Shown piece after piece: positions 50,299-58,875 of a stretch of 60,407 bases of DNA (positions are counted from its first letter, which is position 1; every line of letters begins with the position of its first letter). A model generated the notes under the pieces. That model was not told the origin of the DNA and searched no databases. It saw only the letters and a list, made by a program, of their open reading frames with translations. The DNA comes from Lachnospiraceae bacterium. Lineage in GTDB: Bacteria; Bacillota; Clostridia; Lachnospirales; Lachnospiraceae. A program made the translations under genes and the position numbers. The stretch lies in NCBI GenBank assembly GCA_900757195.1, contig CAAEMZ010000027.1:1-60407 (forward strand), in the 5' to 3' direction.

Positions 50299-51672
50299 TT
50301 AAATCCCCTTAACTTTCATATGCGGGAAATGATGCTCCAGCACTGACACCATAATCAATGCTGTAATTCCCGCTGTAAAACCGCCGTTAAAGAGCATAAA
50401 ACCGCCGTGTATCGCTGATGTCGATGTGCAGATGGCCGCACTGACAATTCCTGCAGCCACACCCGAGCGCCAGCCGTAACGGCCGGCAATCGGCGCCAGA
50501 CCCGTAGCGAAGGCCACGCCGTTAATGTATCCCTGAGTGGACAGGGTCCATGGCAATTCCCGCCCCTGAACCGTACATAAAAACACGACCAGAAGAAAAA
50601 GCGCCACATATCCAAGAAAAATCGGCCAGGTATTTTTCGGATGCTGTCCAATGGCTGAAAAAGTCACTGCCGCAAAAACAGCGCCGATCGTCGGCCCGGT
50701 AAACGCCATCCCCTCTGTAAAAAGCATAATCAGATTCATGTAAGCGAGTACCATGAGCCCATAGAAGCCCAGATTGATCAGACACAAAGGCATTCCGTAT
50801 TTATCGGCAAAATTGGAAAAATGCCCCGTTTCCTTCATCAGTTCGCCGTAATTCTTAAAACTTTTTCCGTTCATCCTGTACCCCGCGATCAGCGCCGTCA
50901 GGAAAATCACCAGAAAAAGCACATTGGCAAACAGCCAGGTTGTCTCTCCGATACCGTCGTAAAGCCGATGATTCAGCTCTACAGGCCCCGAAGATTCCAG
51001 CCCCATACTTTTATACAAAAACGCATATAAAAAGCATCCTACAAGCCCAAATGCCAGTCCACCGTTATACAGATTGTAGCCCTTGTGCATCCACAGCGCT
51101 CCCTCCAACATTCCCGGAAGGACCATCCCCGCCGCAAGGCCTACAGCCACCGTCAGAAGCACTCCGGTAAGGGTTATCTGAACTTCTCCGAGGACAAAGC
51201 CCTTTCCGACCGGATAGCGCAAAAGCACTTCACTGACCAGCGGGCCGAAAGCCATGGTAAACATAGCCACATGCAGATACTGACGAAAATCCTTCTTCTT
51301 ATAGCAATAATAAATAATCACACCGATGTAGCAGGGCCATATATTCAGAAAATTCATCCCGTAAAAACAATGGGCCACCACCAGAAAATAGCTGGCCAGC
51401 AGCGATGCCGTTGCCTTTGCGCCGCTGACAACGATAATCAGCAGGCAGGCCAGACTGCAGACCGCCGCATTAAAGAACGTACCGCTGATACCGCCCACCC
51501 GGAAATAATCCGTCATCAGGGGACAGGGCGAAATAAGAATCCTCAGCCAGCCGTCCAAAAGTCCTTCCGCGCCTCCCCAAATCGCTGCAGAAATGACCGC
51601 CGCTGCCAAAAGCACCAGCCCCAGACAGAAACACAGCCCCTTTATTTGTTTATCATTTTTGCTCAAATCCAT
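50299..51672 (-). CDS. DUF1576 integral membrane protein
   Basis: 457 aa with about 12 hydrophobic helices. It matches the DUF1576 family of clostridia (SPCPLMTDYFRVGG, LYNGGLAFGLVG, TSTSAIHGGFMLFNGGFTAG). No function is known; the two 'YNGG'-type repeats suggest an internally duplicated channel or transporter. Single gene, divergent from vanZ. Confidence 0.85.
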   Translation of the reverse strand: MDLSKNDKQIKGLCFCLGLVLLAAAVISAAIWGGAEGLLDGWLRILISPCPLMTDYFRVGGISGTFFNAAVCSLACLLIIVVSGAKATASLLASYFLVVAHCFYGMNFLNIWPCYIGVIIYYCYKKKDFRQYLHVAMFTMAFGPLVSEVLLRYPVGKGFVLGEVQITLTGVLLTVAVGLAAGMVLPGMLEGALWMHKGYNLYNGGLAFGLVGCFLYAFLYKSMGLESSGPVELNHRLYDGIGETTWLFANVLFLVIFLTALIAGYRMNGKSFKNYGELMKETGHFSNFADKYGMPLCLINLGFYGLMVLAYMNLIMLFTEGMAFTGPTIGAVFAAVTFSAIGQHPKNTWPIFLGYVALFLLVVFLCTVQGRELPWTLSTQGYINGVAFATGLAPIAGRYGWRSGVAAGIVSAAICTSTSAIHGGFMLFNGGFTAGITALIMVSVLEHHFPHMKVKGI

Positions 51673-51788
51673 TTTGTCCGCTTCCCTCTTTTTCTCCGTC
51701 CCGTAACAGTTGCATTTTTGTCGCTATCGGCGTATGATAGAGAACAAGACAAAAAACATACGCAACTTATGTAAGGACAGGTGATTGA

Positions 51789-52331
51789 TTGTTGAAAAAA
51801 TTTTTATTCTTTATATTAAAACCGCTGTCATTCCTTCCTGCGCTGGCAATGATGGCTCTTATCTTTTCATTTTCCGCGCAGACCGGGGTGAGCTCCGGTC
51901 AGTTAAGCTACAAAGTCAGCTATAAGCTTGTAGAGACCGGGAGCCGGGTTCTGGATAAACCCCTGGACGACGTTCAGATCGATGCCTACGCCCGGCGCAT
52001 TGAAGGTCCCGTCCGAAAGCTCGCTCATATGACCGAATACTTTATTCTGGCCATCACCGTAGCGCTTCCATTTTATGTCTATGGACTCCGGGGTTTTCCT
52101 CTGCTTCTGGTCGCAGGCGCCATCTGTGTCGGTTTTGCCTGTACGGATGAATACCACCAGTCCTTTGTTGCCGGACGCGGGCCATCCATCCGGGACGTCT
52201 GCATCGACAGCATTGGCATTTTCTTCGGTATCATGCTTGTACGCATCATCTGCTGGACGCTGCTGGCCCCTTCAAGGGCCATGCAGCGCAGGCGCCGCAG
52301 AAAACAGAAATACCGTTCCATACACCGATGA
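51789..52331 (+). CDS. VanZ-like family protein
   Basis: 180 aa, four membrane helices and a basic C-terminal tail (RAMQRRRRRKQKYR). VanZ signature: IFSFSAQTGVSSGQLS, VRKLAHMTEYFILAI and CTDEYHQSFVAGRGPSIRDVCID split over two blocks. VanZ-like proteins can lower teicoplanin binding, but most chromosomal members have no known role. The start must be TTG (51789 or 51792): a stop lies directly upstream in frame and ACAGGTGA is the only ribosome-like site. Confidence 0.85.
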   Translation: MLKKFLFFILKPLSFLPALAMMALIFSFSAQTGVSSGQLSYKVSYKLVETGSRVLDKPLDDVQIDAYARRIEGPVRKLAHMTEYFILAITVALPFYVYGLRGFPLLLVAGAICVGFACTDEYHQSFVAGRGPSIRDVCIDSIGIFFGIMLVRIICWTLLAPSRAMQRRRRRKQKYRSIHR

Positions 52332-52349
52332 ATGTTTATATAGTTACAG

Positions 52350-52383
52350 AAAAAAGACGGAAACCAGCAGGTCCGTCTTTTTT
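52350..52383 (+). terminator. Intrinsic terminator of vanZ
   Basis: Perfect stem AAAAAAGACGGA / TCCGTCTTTTTT. Confidence 0.88.
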
Positions 52384-52418
52384 CTTTAATTATATTACAT
52401 TATAAGTTCAGGAAATTA

Positions 52419-52512
52419 TTTTGACATTCGTCAAAAGATAGCTCAGGGGATGGTGCAGTCCCCCGAACTATCTAAATAATTCATTAAATATGTAAATACG
52501 AGCTGGTGCAGC
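52419..52512 (-). other. Chain of hairpins in the etfA 3' region
   Basis: Three inverted repeats downstream of etfA: GCTG-GTG-CAGC (52502-52512), a 38-nt stem-loop AGATAG...CTATCT with inner GGGG/TCCCC pairing (52436-52473) and TTTTGAC-ATTC-GTCAAAA (52419-52436). The first two both expose TGGTGCAG. The 38-nt stem followed by TTTT on the minus strand may be the operon terminator. Confidence 0.6.
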
Positions 52513-52523
52513 CTATATTTAAA

Positions 52524-53507
52524 TTAGTTTTTCTTTAAAGCTTCTGTTAACTTCGGAACGATTTTGTTTAAGTCGCCAACAATACCTAAGTCACAGATAC
52601 CAAAGATCGGTGCAGATTCTTCTCTGTTGATTGCAACGATAAATTCGGATTCTTCCATACCAGCAGCATGCTGAATAGCTCCGGAAATACCACATGCAAC
52701 ATAGAGGTCAGGACGTACAGTTTTACCTGTCTGACCAACCTGACGGTCTTTGTCGATCCAGCCGTTATCTACAGCAGCTCTGGAAGCGGAAACTTCGCCG
52801 CCAAGTGCGTCTGCAAGATCTTTTAACTGGCCAAAGCCTTCTGCAGAACCAAGTCCACGTCCACCGGAAACAAGGATCTTAGCTTCTGTGATATCAACAG
52901 ATTTTTTGTTTGTTTTAACAACTTCACAGATTTCAACATTCATATCTGCAGCATCAAATGCTACGTCGAATTTTTCAACAGTACCAACTTTATCACAGGA
53001 TTCTAATGCCTGCATAACGCCTGGACGTACAGTAGCCATCTGTGGTCTGAAGTCTGCACAAAGGATAGTAGCCATGATGTTACCACCAAATGCAGGACGT
53101 GTCATGTTTAATAATTTTGTTTCTGGGTCGATTTCAAGTTTTGTACAGTCAGCTGTTAAACCTGTGTGGATTCTTGCAGAAACACGTGGAGCTAAATCTC
53201 TACCGATAGAAGAAGCACCAAAGATTACGATTTCAGGATCGTTTGCTTTGATAACTGCTGTAACAGCTTTTGCATATGGTTCTGTTACATATTCTGCCAG
53301 CATCGGATCATCAACAACGATAACTTTATCTGCGCCGGCTTTTGCTAAATCACCAGCAACAGCTTCAACGCCGGAACCCATAAGAACTGCAACAACATCC
53401 TGTCCTAAGTCATCGGCGAGTTCTCTGGCTTTTCCAACTAATTCATAGCTTACTTTCATAATTTTGCCGTCTCTCTGTTCGGCAATAACAAATACGTTTT
53501 TACTCAT
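52524..53507 (-). CDS. etfA: Electron transfer flavoprotein, alpha subunit
   Basis: 327 aa. N-terminal alpha/beta domain and C-terminal FAD-binding domain with SGGRGLGSAEGF, VGQTGKTVRPDLYVACGISGA (split at ~262-282) and GICDLGIVGDL. With EtfB it carries electrons to butyryl-CoA dehydrogenase; in clostridia the complex can bifurcate NADH electrons to ferredoxin and crotonyl-CoA. It is the third gene of bcd-etfB-etfA, 23 nt after etfB. Confidence 0.96.
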   Translation of the reverse strand: MSKNVFVIAEQRDGKIMKVSYELVGKARELADDLGQDVVAVLMGSGVEAVAGDLAKAGADKVIVVDDPMLAEYVTEPYAKAVTAVIKANDPEIVIFGASSIGRDLAPRVSARIHTGLTADCTKLEIDPETKLLNMTRPAFGGNIMATILCADFRPQMATVRPGVMQALESCDKVGTVEKFDVAFDAADMNVEICEVVKTNKKSVDITEAKILVSGGRGLGSAEGFGQLKDLADALGGEVSASRAAVDNGWIDKDRQVGQTGKTVRPDLYVACGISGAIQHAAGMEESEFIVAINREESAPIFGICDLGIVGDLNKIVPKLTEALKKN

Positions 53508-53530
53508 TTCATTGAACCTCCCGACTAGAA

Positions 53531-54325
53531 TTAGATAATGTATTTTTCTTTAAGTTTAGCAACAATTGCTGCAACAGCTTCATCTGGTGTTAAGTCTTTT
53601 AATACTGTACCAGCAGCCTTAGGCTGTTTTGTGAAGGACTGTTTAACTCTTGTAGGAGAACCTTTAAGACCAATATTTGCTTCATCAATTGTATCTTTAA
53701 GATCTTCAAGACCCCAAACTTTAACTTCTTTGGAATCGTAAGCATCAACGATACCTGCAACAGTCATGTATCTTGGCTCTGCAAGTTCTGCTAAAGCTGT
53801 GATAACGCAAGGCATTTTAACTTTGATGATGTGGTAACGATCTTCAAACTGACGCTGTACTTTGAGGCAGTCTCCGTCAACTTCAACGTTTTCAGCGTAG
53901 CTTACCTGTGGCAGTCCAAGGTGTTCAGCGATCTGAGGACCAACCTGAGCTGTATCACCATCGATAGCCTGACGGCCTGTGATGATTACATCATAGTCAA
54001 GTTTTTTAAGAGCTGCTGCGATTGTAGAAGAAGTAGCCCATGTATCAGCGCCACCAAAAGCTCTGTCAGAAACGAGGATAGCTTCGTCACATCCCATAGC
54101 TAATGCTTCTCTTAAAGCAACGTCTGCCTGAGGAGGTCCCATGGAAACTACAGTAACTGTACTTCCTGGACATTTTTCTTTTAACTGTAAAGCAGCTTCG
54201 ATACCTGCTTTATCATCTGGGTTAATAATACTTGGCACACCATCACGGATTAATGTACCAGTCTTTGGATCTAATTTAACTTCGGTTGTATCCGGTACCT
54301 GTTTCGCACAAACAACAATCTTCAT
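53531..54325 (-). CDS. etfB: Electron transfer flavoprotein, beta subunit
   Basis: 264 aa. Characteristic MKIVVCAKQVPDTTEVKLDPKTG start, DVIITGRQAIDGDTAQVGPQIAEHL signature (~107-131) and a C-terminal tail contacting EtfA. It binds AMP or, in bifurcating types, the second FAD; the sequence length fits clostridial EtfB. AGGAGG precedes the start, 20 nt after bcd. Confidence 0.96.
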   Translation of the reverse strand: MKIVVCAKQVPDTTEVKLDPKTGTLIRDGVPSIINPDDKAGIEAALQLKEKCPGSTVTVVSMGPPQADVALREALAMGCDEAILVSDRAFGGADTWATSSTIAAALKKLDYDVIITGRQAIDGDTAQVGPQIAEHLGLPQVSYAENVEVDGDCLKVQRQFEDRYHIIKVKMPCVITALAELAEPRYMTVAGIVDAYDSKEVKVWGLEDLKDTIDEANIGLKGSPTRVKQSFTKQPKAAGTVLKDLTPDEAVAAIVAKLKEKYII

Positions 54326-54345
54326 GATTTTTTTCCTCCTATTTC

Positions 54346-55503
54346 TTATTTCACTGCATTCATTACTGCGCCGCCGGCTACCATCTTCATAGCTTCAGAT
54401 GTACCTTCGTAGATTTCAGTAATCTTAGCATCTCTATACATACGTTCAACTGGATATTCTCTGGAGTATCCGTATCCACCCATTAACTGAACTGCAAAAC
54501 GTGTAACTTCAACAGCAACCTGAGAAGCATATAATTTAGCCATAGCAGAGAATGGTGTGTAGTTTTCATGATCGTCTTTAGCTTTAGCTGCACGCCATGT
54601 TAAGAAACGAGCGGCATCAATTCTTGTCTGCATTTCAACACACTGGAACTGTGTATGCTGGAAGGAAGAAAGAGGTTTTCCAAACTGTTTTCTTTCTTTG
54701 GAGTATTTGATAGCTTCGTTTAAAGCACCCTGAGCAATACCTGTTGCCTGAGCAGCGATACCGATACGTCCGCCTGCAAGAGCGCCCATAGCGATTCCGT
54801 AACCTTTGCCTTCTTTACCTAACAGGTTTTCAGCAGGAATCTTACAATCTACGAATGCAAGTTCAACGTTGGAAGCTGCACGGATACCCATACGCTGGAT
54901 GTTTTCACCAACGATAACGCCCGGTGTACCTTTTTCTACGATAAATGCGGACATTCCCTTAGGTCCTTTTGTTTTATCTGTCAGTGCGAATACAACGTAA
55001 ACATCAGCGAATCCACCGTTTGTAGCGAATACTTTCTGACCGTTTAAGATGTAGTATTTGCCATCTTCTGTTTTTTCAGCGATTGTCTTAGCACCGGAAG
55101 CATCTGTACCAGCACCTGGCTCTGTTAAGCTGAAGCAGCCGGACCATGTTCCGTTTACTAATGGTCTTAAATATTTTTCTTTCTGTTCTTCTGTACCGAA
55201 ATCATTGATACATGGGCAGCAAAGAGAGTTATGTACAGACATTGTGATACCACAGCTTGCATCTACTTTGGAGATTTCTTCCATAGCAATTGCATATGTC
55301 ATGATATCAGCACCGCCGCCGCCGTATTTTTTGTCATATGGGATACCCATTAAACCGATTTTTTTCATTTTTTCAAGTAATTCGAGATCGAATACTTCTG
55401 TTTCGTCCATTTCTTTAGAGAGTGGCTTAATTTCTTTTTCTGCAAATTCTGCGAAAAGCTTTTTCGCTAATAACTGTTTGTTGGTCAGCTTAAAATCCAC
55501 CAT
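54346..55503 (-). CDS. bcd: Butyryl-CoA dehydrogenase (short-chain acyl-CoA dehydrogenase)
   Basis: 385 aa. Acyl-CoA dehydrogenase fold with GAGTDASGAKTIAE, GMRIAS-like GIRAASNVELAF, QLMGGYGYSREYPVERMYRDAKI and the catalytic Glu366 in IYEGTSE, the position used by butyryl-CoA dehydrogenases. It reduces crotonyl-CoA to butyryl-CoA with EtfAB. It heads the bcd-etfB-etfA operon with a near-consensus promoter. Thiolase and 3-hydroxybutyryl-CoA dehydrogenase genes are not in this operon or window. Confidence 0.95.
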   Translation of the reverse strand: MVDFKLTNKQLLAKKLFAEFAEKEIKPLSKEMDETEVFDLELLEKMKKIGLMGIPYDKKYGGGGADIMTYAIAMEEISKVDASCGITMSVHNSLCCPCINDFGTEEQKEKYLRPLVNGTWSGCFSLTEPGAGTDASGAKTIAEKTEDGKYYILNGQKVFATNGGFADVYVVFALTDKTKGPKGMSAFIVEKGTPGVIVGENIQRMGIRAASNVELAFVDCKIPAENLLGKEGKGYGIAMGALAGGRIGIAAQATGIAQGALNEAIKYSKERKQFGKPLSSFQHTQFQCVEMQTRIDAARFLTWRAAKAKDDHENYTPFSAMAKLYASQVAVEVTRFAVQLMGGYGYSREYPVERMYRDAKITEIYEGTSEAMKMVAGGAVMNAVK

Positions 55504-55583
55504 AATTATACCTCCTGTTTAAGCTCTCATAATTATTTGTTTGTCCAGGCAGTTTTTTACCTGCACGAATACTTTGTACACTA

Positions 55584-55612
55584 ATTATATAGCAGACAGG
55601 CTGGTTCGTCAA
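55584..55612 (-). promoter_or_regulatory. bcd-etfBA promoter
   Basis: Minus-strand TTGACG (55607-55612) and TATAAT (55584-55589) with a 17-nt spacer, consistent with strong expression. The ~80-nt leader has a weak CAGG/CCTG hairpin. Upstream, ATTACCAAAA/TTTTAGTAAT (55712-55732) is probably the degV 3' hairpin region; the rest of 55504-55745 shows no gene. Confidence 0.75.
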
Positions 55613-55745
55613 GCATTTATCAATCATATTTTTCACTTATTTATGTTTTTTTTGCCGAAAAAAGCCTTTTGCCGGAATCTTTTTCCACAATCCCGATAAA
55701 AGACTTTTCAGATTACCAAAAGTTTTAGTAATTTTATCCAGTATT

Positions 55746-56612
55746 TTACTTTTCCCTGAAAATGGTCCCTACGACTCTCGGACCTGCATTTGCCGCCACT
55801 GCGGCCCCAATCTGATAAAAATCTGTCGGGCCATAGCCCAGGGCTTCGGTCATGGCCTCGGCCATCTGGTCTTTCACCTGAGGGTCATCGCCGTAAACGA
55901 TCATATATGGCGTACCTTCTTCCATCTCTGAAAGGGTTTTTTCAGTGATTTTCTTTACAACCCGCTTTTCACCCCGGACGGTCAGCGCCGTTGTGATCTT
56001 ATGGTCGGAAATTTTCATGACAGGCTTAATTCCCAGTTTGTCGCCGACCAGCGCCGCCGCGCTCGGGATCCTTCCGCTTTTTCCCGCATATTTCAGGGAA
56101 TACGGCACAAAATAAATGACGCAGTGTTCCACCCAGTCTTTGGCAAAGGCCACGATCTCTTCGGTGTTTTTACCCGCTTTAACCATCTTTGCCGCCTCGA
56201 CAGCCGCATACCCATAGGCGCCGCTGTAATTCTGCCCGTCGACCGCGTGTACGCAGAACTTTCCTTCCGCCTCCGGATAATCCTCCAGAAAAAGTTTATA
56301 GGCCATGAGGGAATTATCGTATGTTGCTGAACCCTCACGGTTAATCAGTATGCCGATGACATCGGTATAGCCTTCATCATAATACTTCTTATATAATTCC
56401 TGAAATTCATAAGCCGTTGCCTGAGATGTCAGCGGAATCCCGTCATATGTGCCCATCAGCCGGTAAAAAGCCTCATTATCAAAATCCACACGGCTCACAT
56501 AAGACCTGTCCCCCATCGTAATATTAAAATTTATCATGTCAATGTCCAGATTCTTTTCATTTTCAAATGAAATATCACTGGCTGAATCCGTAAATATCTT
56601 TATTTTTTCCAT
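55746..56612 (-). CDS. DegV family fatty-acid-binding protein
   Basis: 288 aa. DegV/FakB fold: IFTDSASDISFE start, TSQATAYEFQELY, SGAYGYAAVEAAKM and YAGKSGRIPSAAALVGDKLGIKPVM. FakB-type proteins bind fatty acids for phosphorylation by FakA. Several paralogues are usual per genome. It lies 63 nt after hydF on the same strand. Confidence 0.92.
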   Translation of the reverse strand: MEKIKIFTDSASDISFENEKNLDIDMINFNITMGDRSYVSRVDFDNEAFYRLMGTYDGIPLTSQATAYEFQELYKKYYDEGYTDVIGILINREGSATYDNSLMAYKLFLEDYPEAEGKFCVHAVDGQNYSGAYGYAAVEAAKMVKAGKNTEEIVAFAKDWVEHCVIYFVPYSLKYAGKSGRIPSAAALVGDKLGIKPVMKISDHKITTALTVRGEKRVVKKITEKTLSEMEEGTPYMIVYGDDPQVKDQMAEAMTEALGYGPTDFYQIGAAVAANAGPRVVGTIFREK

Positions 56613-56675
56613 TGCTCGTCCCTTCCTGTTTTTCTTTTTTTCAAGTATACCATACCATCCCCGGGAAATACAACG

Positions 56676-57896
56676 TTATTCCGACCCCTTCTCTCCCAAC
56701 AGACCGCATATTTCGGGAAAGGGTTCCAGGCTCCGTTTCAATATGCCGTTCATAAAGGCGATCAGTATCCCATAATTCGTCATCGGTATCTGCATCTCTC
56801 CGGCATGCTGCTGCCGGTAGCTCATTTCCCGTTCATTGAGCATACAGCCGCCGCAGTGAACGATCAGTTGATAACCGCTTAAATCTTCCGGGAATTCGCT
56901 TCCGGACGTCCACGCATAACAGAATTTTTTACCCGTATAATTTTCAATCCATCGCGGAAGCTTCACCGTTCCGATATCGCCGCACTGCCGATGATGGGTG
57001 CAGCCTTCGGAAATAAGGATCCGGCTGCCCTCTCTGAGATGGTCCAGAACTCCGGCGCCCCGGACCGCCTGTGCCAGATCCCCTTTGTACCGGGCAAAAA
57101 GAATGGAAAAGGATGTCAGTAAAATATCTTCCGGCACATCCCGCGCAGCCTGTTTGAACGCCTGACTGTCCGTAATGACCAGCTTCGGTTTTTTCCCCAG
57201 GGCTTCCAGCGTATTTTTCAGTTCATACTCACGCACCGTAACAGCGGTGGCATCTGCCTCCAGTATATCCCGGATCGTCTGCTGCTGAGGCAGTATCAGC
57301 CTTCCCTTCGGCGCCGATTCGTCAATAGGAACGACCAGCACAACAAAATCCCCCGCATCCAGCAAATCGGATACAAGACGCCTTTTTTCGACTCCCATGT
57401 CCGCCAAATGGGCAATTTTGTCCTTGAGCTGATAAATCCCGGCCCCGGTTTTGGCGCTTACATAAACAAAAGGTTCCTCTGCCCCCGCGCTTCGGACAGG
57501 AAACAGATCGGCTTTATTCATCACTGTCACATAGGGAATGTTTTTCTTTTCGAAAAGCCGGATCATGTTTTGATCCGCTTCATTCATTCCGGCGCTGCCG
57601 TCTATAACCAGTACCGCCACATCGGTTTTATTGAGCACCTGCCGCGTTTTCTGAATCCGCTGTTTTCCGAGCTCGCCTTCATCGTCGATGCCCGGCGTAT
57701 CAATAATCATCACCGGTCCCATCGGAAGCAGCTCCATCGTCTTATACACCGGGTCTGTTGTCGTTCCCTTCACCGGTGATACGATTGCCAGCGCCTGTCC
57801 GGTCACCGCATTGACCACGCTGGATTTTCCTGCATTACGCCGTCCAAAAAAGCCGATATGCACCCGTTCCGATGCCGTTGTCTGATTTAACCCCAT
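56676..57896 (-). CDS. hydF: [FeFe] hydrogenase H-cluster maturation GTPase HydF
   Basis: 406 aa. GTPase domain with GRRNAGKSS (P-loop), DTPGIDDEGELG and NKAD (~1-170), a dimerisation domain, and a C-terminal cluster domain with CTHHRQCGD and HCGGCMLN, giving the CxHx(n)HCxxC ligand set of HydF. It is the scaffold for the diiron subcluster of [FeFe] hydrogenase. HydE, HydG and hydrogenase genes must lie elsewhere if functional. Same strand as the FadR-type gene but after a hairpin. Confidence 0.94.
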   Translation of the reverse strand: MGLNQTTASERVHIGFFGRRNAGKSSVVNAVTGQALAIVSPVKGTTTDPVYKTMELLPMGPVMIIDTPGIDDEGELGKQRIQKTRQVLNKTDVAVLVIDGSAGMNEADQNMIRLFEKKNIPYVTVMNKADLFPVRSAGAEEPFVYVSAKTGAGIYQLKDKIAHLADMGVEKRRLVSDLLDAGDFVVLVVPIDESAPKGRLILPQQQTIRDILEADATAVTVREYELKNTLEALGKKPKLVITDSQAFKQAARDVPEDILLTSFSILFARYKGDLAQAVRGAGVLDHLREGSRILISEGCTHHRQCGDIGTVKLPRWIENYTGKKFCYAWTSGSEFPEDLSGYQLIVHCGGCMLNEREMSYRQQHAGEMQIPMTNYGILIAFMNGILKRSLEPFPEICGLLGEKGSE

Positions 57897-57986
57897 AGTC
57901 CATCCGTCCTTTCTGATTCTTCTTAATACTATACCCGGTTCGCAAATCCTTTACAAGTGAAATCTGATGCCAAACCTAAAACAGAC

Positions 57987-58041
57987 ATTTTCAAAAGAGA
58001 ATTGCTGAAACCTTCCCGCTCCCGGAACTCTCTTTGAAAAT
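57987..58041 (-). terminator. Hairpin downstream of the FadR-type regulator gene
   Basis: Arms ATTTTCAAAAGAGA and TCTCTTTGAAAAT around a 28-nt loop; a stable stem with no strong T-run, likely terminator before hydF. Confidence 0.55.
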
Positions 58042-58057
58042 GCCTGTCCTGTTTATT

Positions 58058-58750
58058 TTATACGTCTTTTTTTCCGTTTATGTCATCCATGGAAAGGAGT
58101 ACATAACGGTCAACATCGAAGTGACGCTTTCCGACCTTCCGGACCATTTTTACATCTCTTCGCTTTATGGCCTGTATAATTCCCAGATGGTCCCGGTGAA
58201 TGGATTTCATCGCCTCCGGAAACATCTCCTCCATAAATACGATCCTCTGTCCGCTTGATTCATAAAGGGTGCTCACAAGAATCGGAAAAATCTCATTGTG
58301 GGTCGCTCTGGCAATCTGCATATGCAGCTTCAGATCCAGATTTCCATAGCCGGCCATCATACTCAGATTTTCTTCCATCTGATGATAAATTTCTTCCATA
58401 ATCCGGATATCATCCTCTGTTGCGTTTAAAGCCGCTTTTTCAAACATGGCCAGCTCCAGAACCTCACGGACTTCCAAAACCTTCATCTTGCTTTCCCTGT
58501 CCGCCTCAAAAAAGCTGCCGAAATGTTTTGCCAGACTCGCTTTCTGCTGATTTGTCACATAGGATCCTTTTCCCGGACGAATTTCAATGAGTCCGCGTTC
58601 ACTCAGTAAAACCAATGCTTCTCTCAGAACATTCCGGCTCACGCCATATTCCTGTACCATAGCACGCTCTGACGGGAGTTTTTCGCCGACCTCCATGTTT
58701 TTAATTTTTTCTTCAAGTTTTTTATATATGTCTGCATATAAATAATCCAC
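58058..58750 (-). CDS. GntR family regulator, FadR/LldR subfamily
   Basis: 230 aa starting at a GTG (58750) 7 nt after AGGAGG. N-terminal winged helix (EKIKNMEVGEKLPSERAMVQEYGVSRNVLREALVLLSERGLIEIRPGKGSYV over ~13-64) and a C-terminal all-helical FCD ligand domain (~85-220) with metal-binding His residues. It directly follows lactate permease 2, so a lactate- or hydroxyacid-responsive LldR-like role is plausible. TGGTnnnACCA sites upstream of lctP1 fit this subfamily. Confidence 0.9.
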   Translation of the reverse strand: MDYLYADIYKKLEEKIKNMEVGEKLPSERAMVQEYGVSRNVLREALVLLSERGLIEIRPGKGSYVTNQQKASLAKHFGSFFEADRESKMKVLEVREVLELAMFEKAALNATEDDIRIMEEIYHQMEENLSMMAGYGNLDLKLHMQIARATHNEIFPILVSTLYESSGQRIVFMEEMFPEAMKSIHRDHLGIIQAIKRRDVKMVRKVGKRHFDVDRYVLLSMDDINGKKDV

Positions 58751-58802
58751 TCGGCCGCCTCCTGCTCTTTTTGCTGATTACTACGGATACTTTTTTAAGT
58801 GA

Positions 58803-58837
58803 AATGGCACCAGTGTCCTCAACCACTGATGCCATTC
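58803..58837 (-). terminator. Hairpin between lctP2 and the FadR-type gene
   Basis: Minus-strand AATGGCATCAGTG / CACTGGTGCCATT with a short loop, followed by TTCACTT; it could partly terminate lctP2 transcripts before the regulator. Confidence 0.6.
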
Positions 58838-58875
58838 CATCATGTATGCTTTATATGCTTTTATTGCTTGTTTCT

